The notes under the pieces are model-generated. The model was not told where the DNA came from. It saw only the letters and a list, made by a program, of their open reading frames with translations, and did no database searches. Shown here piece after piece: positions 37,837-39,892 of a stretch of DNA of 39,892 nucleotides. A program made the position numbers and the translations under genes. Numbering within the stretch: the stretch's first letter is position 1; each line of letters starts with the position of its first letter. The DNA comes from a virus: IMG/VR virus record IMGVR_UViG_3300034980_000562, positions 1-39,892 of that record. One strand, written 5' to 3'.

Positions 37837-39804
37837 CTAAATGGTGCATGTATCATTTGTACAAAATTTTGTACCAGTTCCGCCGGGATCCTCAGAGAGT
37901 TTGTTTAGTGGCTTTACTTTGGCTATCATCTTCTCATATTCTTTCTTGGTAATTGCTTCATATGGTGCTTGTTTATATCCTGTTTCTGTGAGTTTCAAAA
38001 AAGATACAGCTTTGAGGCGCGACTCATACATTTCTAAAGCATCCTTAATCTGATAGGATTCTTCATCTTTGAAGGTGATCGTGACTGATACTGAGTTATC
38101 CGCCCAATAGTACTGATATTGAGCCGCGATTTCCAGCTGTTCCCACATGCTAACGCTTTTTTTGCCCTTTGTGAAGTAAGGTTCTTTAACTGCAAATTCA
38201 ACAACCATGGTGTTTGGCGTATATTCATCTGCCTCAATCTTATAACCGGCTTCTTCCAGGGGTCCTAATAGTCCAGAGTCAGATCCAAATCTGATTCTTC
38301 TAATATAATATTCATCCTCTGGGAAATGAATTCCCGGCGTCGAGCCGTTCAGGAGCGATACTGTGCCAGATGGTTTAATTGACGTCATACGAACCGATTT
38401 GGGAATGCAGAGCCAGTTAGAATATTCTTTATCTAGCTGTGTTACATATTCATATGCTTGATCGCACCAGTTGTACATCTGTCGACGACCATGTTTATTA
38501 AATGCCTGCACCACACCCGATTGGGACAACCCAATCCGGCGGTTCTTGAGCATCTTTGCATTGGTCTCAGGCCAGTGTGTGTTTGAGAGGGTAATCGTTT
38601 TCCCATATAGGTAAGCAATTTTGAGCGTTTTCAAATAATCTTCAAGATCTTCATGCTTCGCAGGGAAAGTTTCAACAAGACAGCACAATTCGGCGTCTTC
38701 GAGTTGTTGTTCGACGCACGGGTTAAAGCCGGCGACATTTATATCATCAAAGCGCTCGCCATCTCTAAAGCGGCCGCGGGTTCGCGCATTGTTTAGCCAG
38801 ATATATCCGGGTTCGCCGTTCTTTTGTGATTGGTTGGCGTGCCATGTATAATCCATCCCAACAACAGCATTAAAAGAATTGTTGGACCCCCAGCGGTGAT
38901 GATAAAGTTTTTCTTGATCATTCTTCATTTCAAGATATTGGATATCGTCATGAGAACCCATCGCAAGGGCCGCTGAGCGTCGGACATTTCCGGACACCAC
39001 ACAACGGCCGATTAAATTCTCCGTGTCTACAATATCAACCGATGTAATGGACTCGCCTATCTTGGCTGTGTAAAGTTCTGTCAGGCTTTCGTGCAATTCG
39101 ATCAGGGGGTCCGGACCGCTTGAGGTACCTCCAAATCCTTTAATTTCTGCGCCATAAGGTCTAATCGCAGAATAATCAAATTTGGGTACCTTCGAACCGT
39201 GGAAAAATCCGTCCAATAATGTATGAACCGAGTCTACCCAGCCTTCGCGAGAATCATCAATCACAAGCGTGTCGTTTGTGTATTCTGGCTCTCGGATAGA
39301 CAAAGTGTCTGAGCCTTCAGTGTCGAAGCCCACACCAATACCCACCATTAGAGCGTCCATCATCCAAGCGAATAAATAACCACCCTTTGTAGATAAATCG
39401 CGAGTAGAGCGAAAAGCACAATTAAACAGCCCTGCCGCAGTACGTTCTTCAATAAATTTTGTGCCCATCATCCACAGGCCGCGGCCAGGTGGCGTCCATT
39501 TTAGATTAAACAATCGATCATATGCGTCTTTGGCTGTTTTCTGAGCCTTGCTATCGTTCCATTCAAGACCCAGGGCAAATACATGCTGTTTTTGCATGTT
39601 AAACATGCTCTCTACCACTCGCCGGCATGTCTGCCACCACTCTTCGGAACCCGAAGCAGCCGGATCAAACTCGCTCAATCTTCGAGCATATGTTCTTTTA
39701 AAGGTGATATATCCTAGGGGGCCCCAAGGTACTTCCGAGTCCACATATGGCTCGATGAAGGAATCCGAAAGGCGGAATCTGCGTATATTTTCTACTGTTC
39801 TCAT
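37837..39804 (-). CDS. nrdJ: Class II (adenosylcobalamin-dependent) ribonucleotide reductase (655 aa)
   Basis: Makes dNTPs from ribonucleotides. It matches the monomeric B12-type family: GLFNCAF with Cys129, NRRS-like ENLIGRCVVSGNVRRSAAL, active-site loop FNPCVEQQLEDAELCCL (Cys363 thiyl site, Glu365, Cys374), SIKPSGTVSLLNGSTPGIH, and a C-terminal C-x4-C (Cys648, Cys653) for thioredoxin reduction. No ATP cone. Somewhat shorter than the Lactobacillus enzyme (739). The B12 dependence means the host must supply or import cobalamin. First gene of the run down to 35855. Confidence 0.93.
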   Translation of the reverse strand: MRTVENIRRFRLSDSFIEPYVDSEVPWGPLGYITFKRTYARRLSEFDPAASGSEEWWQTCRRVVESMFNMQKQHVFALGLEWNDSKAQKTAKDAYDRLFNLKWTPPGRGLWMMGTKFIEERTAAGLFNCAFRSTRDLSTKGGYLFAWMMDALMVGIGVGFDTEGSDTLSIREPEYTNDTLVIDDSREGWVDSVHTLLDGFFHGSKVPKFDYSAIRPYGAEIKGFGGTSSGPDPLIELHESLTELYTAKIGESITSVDIVDTENLIGRCVVSGNVRRSAALAMGSHDDIQYLEMKNDQEKLYHHRWGSNNSFNAVVGMDYTWHANQSQKNGEPGYIWLNNARTRGRFRDGERFDDINVAGFNPCVEQQLEDAELCCLVETFPAKHEDLEDYLKTLKIAYLYGKTITLSNTHWPETNAKMLKNRRIGLSQSGVVQAFNKHGRRQMYNWCDQAYEYVTQLDKEYSNWLCIPKSVRMTSIKPSGTVSLLNGSTPGIHFPEDEYYIRRIRFGSDSGLLGPLEEAGYKIEADEYTPNTMVVEFAVKEPYFTKGKKSVSMWEQLEIAAQYQYYWADNSVSVTITFKDEESYQIKDALEMYESRLKAVSFLKLTETGYKQAPYEAITKKEYEKMIAKVKPLNKLSEDPGGTGTKFCTNDTCTI

Positions 39805-39892
39805 TTAGTTTGTTTCCTTATTATTGTTCTAAATTTTTGATATGTATTCTGTAACAGATCTCTCTGTTCTCTTGATGTGAGGGCTACGGGGC
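39801..39892 (-). CDS. C-terminal end of an unidentified gene (partial)
   Basis: A frame open from the window edge, ending VALTSREQRDLLQNTYQKFR and a short basic tail, whose TGA overlaps the reductase start by 3 bases within AAATGAG. The overlap pattern is typical of this genome, but only ~29 codons are visible and a second frame is open for part of this stretch. Unidentified. Confidence 0.45.
   Translation of the reverse strand, partial: PVALTSREQRDLLQNTYQKFRTIIRKQTK

Noticed and set aside
1-39892. Insertion sequences, integrase, attachment sites or lysogeny genes
   Set aside because: No transposase or recombinase motif and no terminal inverted repeats were seen, so the window gives no support for a temperate lifestyle.

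Overview
The window is almost certainly part of a large tailed-phage genome (Caudoviricetes). Genes are tightly packed, often with 4-14 base overlaps, and every supported gene lies on the minus strand, so transcription runs from high to low coordinates. Phage hallmarks are tail-fibre/adhesin genes, a peptidoglycan amidase, a phage-type adenine methylase, a phage-encoded replicative DNA polymerase, a ribonucleotide reductase and a tRNA cluster. No capsid, portal or terminase gene is in view.

Layout in transcription order. 39892-35855: class II ribonucleotide reductase, a zinc-ribbon protein, a GroES-like co-chaperonin, an amidase and a metzincin protease. 35854-32869: a consensus promoter driving a secreted protein with a MYXO-CTERM-like C-terminal tag, then a Rossmann-like protein and a nucleotidyltransferase-like protein. 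32858-28046: family C DNA polymerase (DnaE), a ClpP-like protease with an intact triad and a J-domain protein. 28038-24623: a small DUF2312-like gene, a phage Dam methylase, a zinc-ribbon protein, a thioredoxin-like protein, an IMPDH/GMP-reductase family enzyme, a putative ribbon-helix-helix protein and a sigma region 4-like protein. 24537-21054: an acidic repeat protein, a fused terminator/promoter, a membrane protein, a second ClpP-like protein lacking one catalytic residue, and a 567-aa protein of unknown role. 21050-16252: a perfect consensus promoter, GroEL, several small proteins, a degenerate D12 methylase-like protein, a four-helix membrane protein, a mannose-6-phosphate isomerase-type cupin and a eukaryotic-type phosphomannomutase. 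16237-5582: a 1175-aa protein, a membrane-anchored serine protease, tail-fibre proteins, a predicted seven-bladed propeller adhesin and a nucleotidyltransferase. 5581-1: small accessory genes, five tRNA genes, and a run of tiny 'GDLV' proteins that also recur elsewhere in the window.

Themes. First, a proteostasis kit: GroEL, GroES-like, J-domain, two ClpP homologues, a thioredoxin-like protein, a serine protease and a metzincin. Second, nucleotide and DNA metabolism: RNR, IMPDH/GMPR-like, DnaE, Dam. Third, sugar activation: PMI-type cupin plus phosphomannomutase. Fourth, a paralogous family of about 11 short predicted SH3-like proteins whose neighbours share start/stop bases. Ten sigma-70-like promoters, nine with at least 5/6 matches in each box and all ten with exactly 17-bp spacers, were found by eye.

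Host inference: the MYXO-CTERM-like tag on a phage protein, acidic Asp/Thr-rich linker included, is typical of secreted proteins of Myxococcota and related former Deltaproteobacteria. The tRNAs that can be assigned read A/U-rich codons (AUA, AGA, AAA, UUA), which fits a phage more A/T-rich than its host. Many small genes resemble, from memory, those of marine T4-like myoviruses, so an aquatic myxobacterium-like host is a reasonable but unproven reading.
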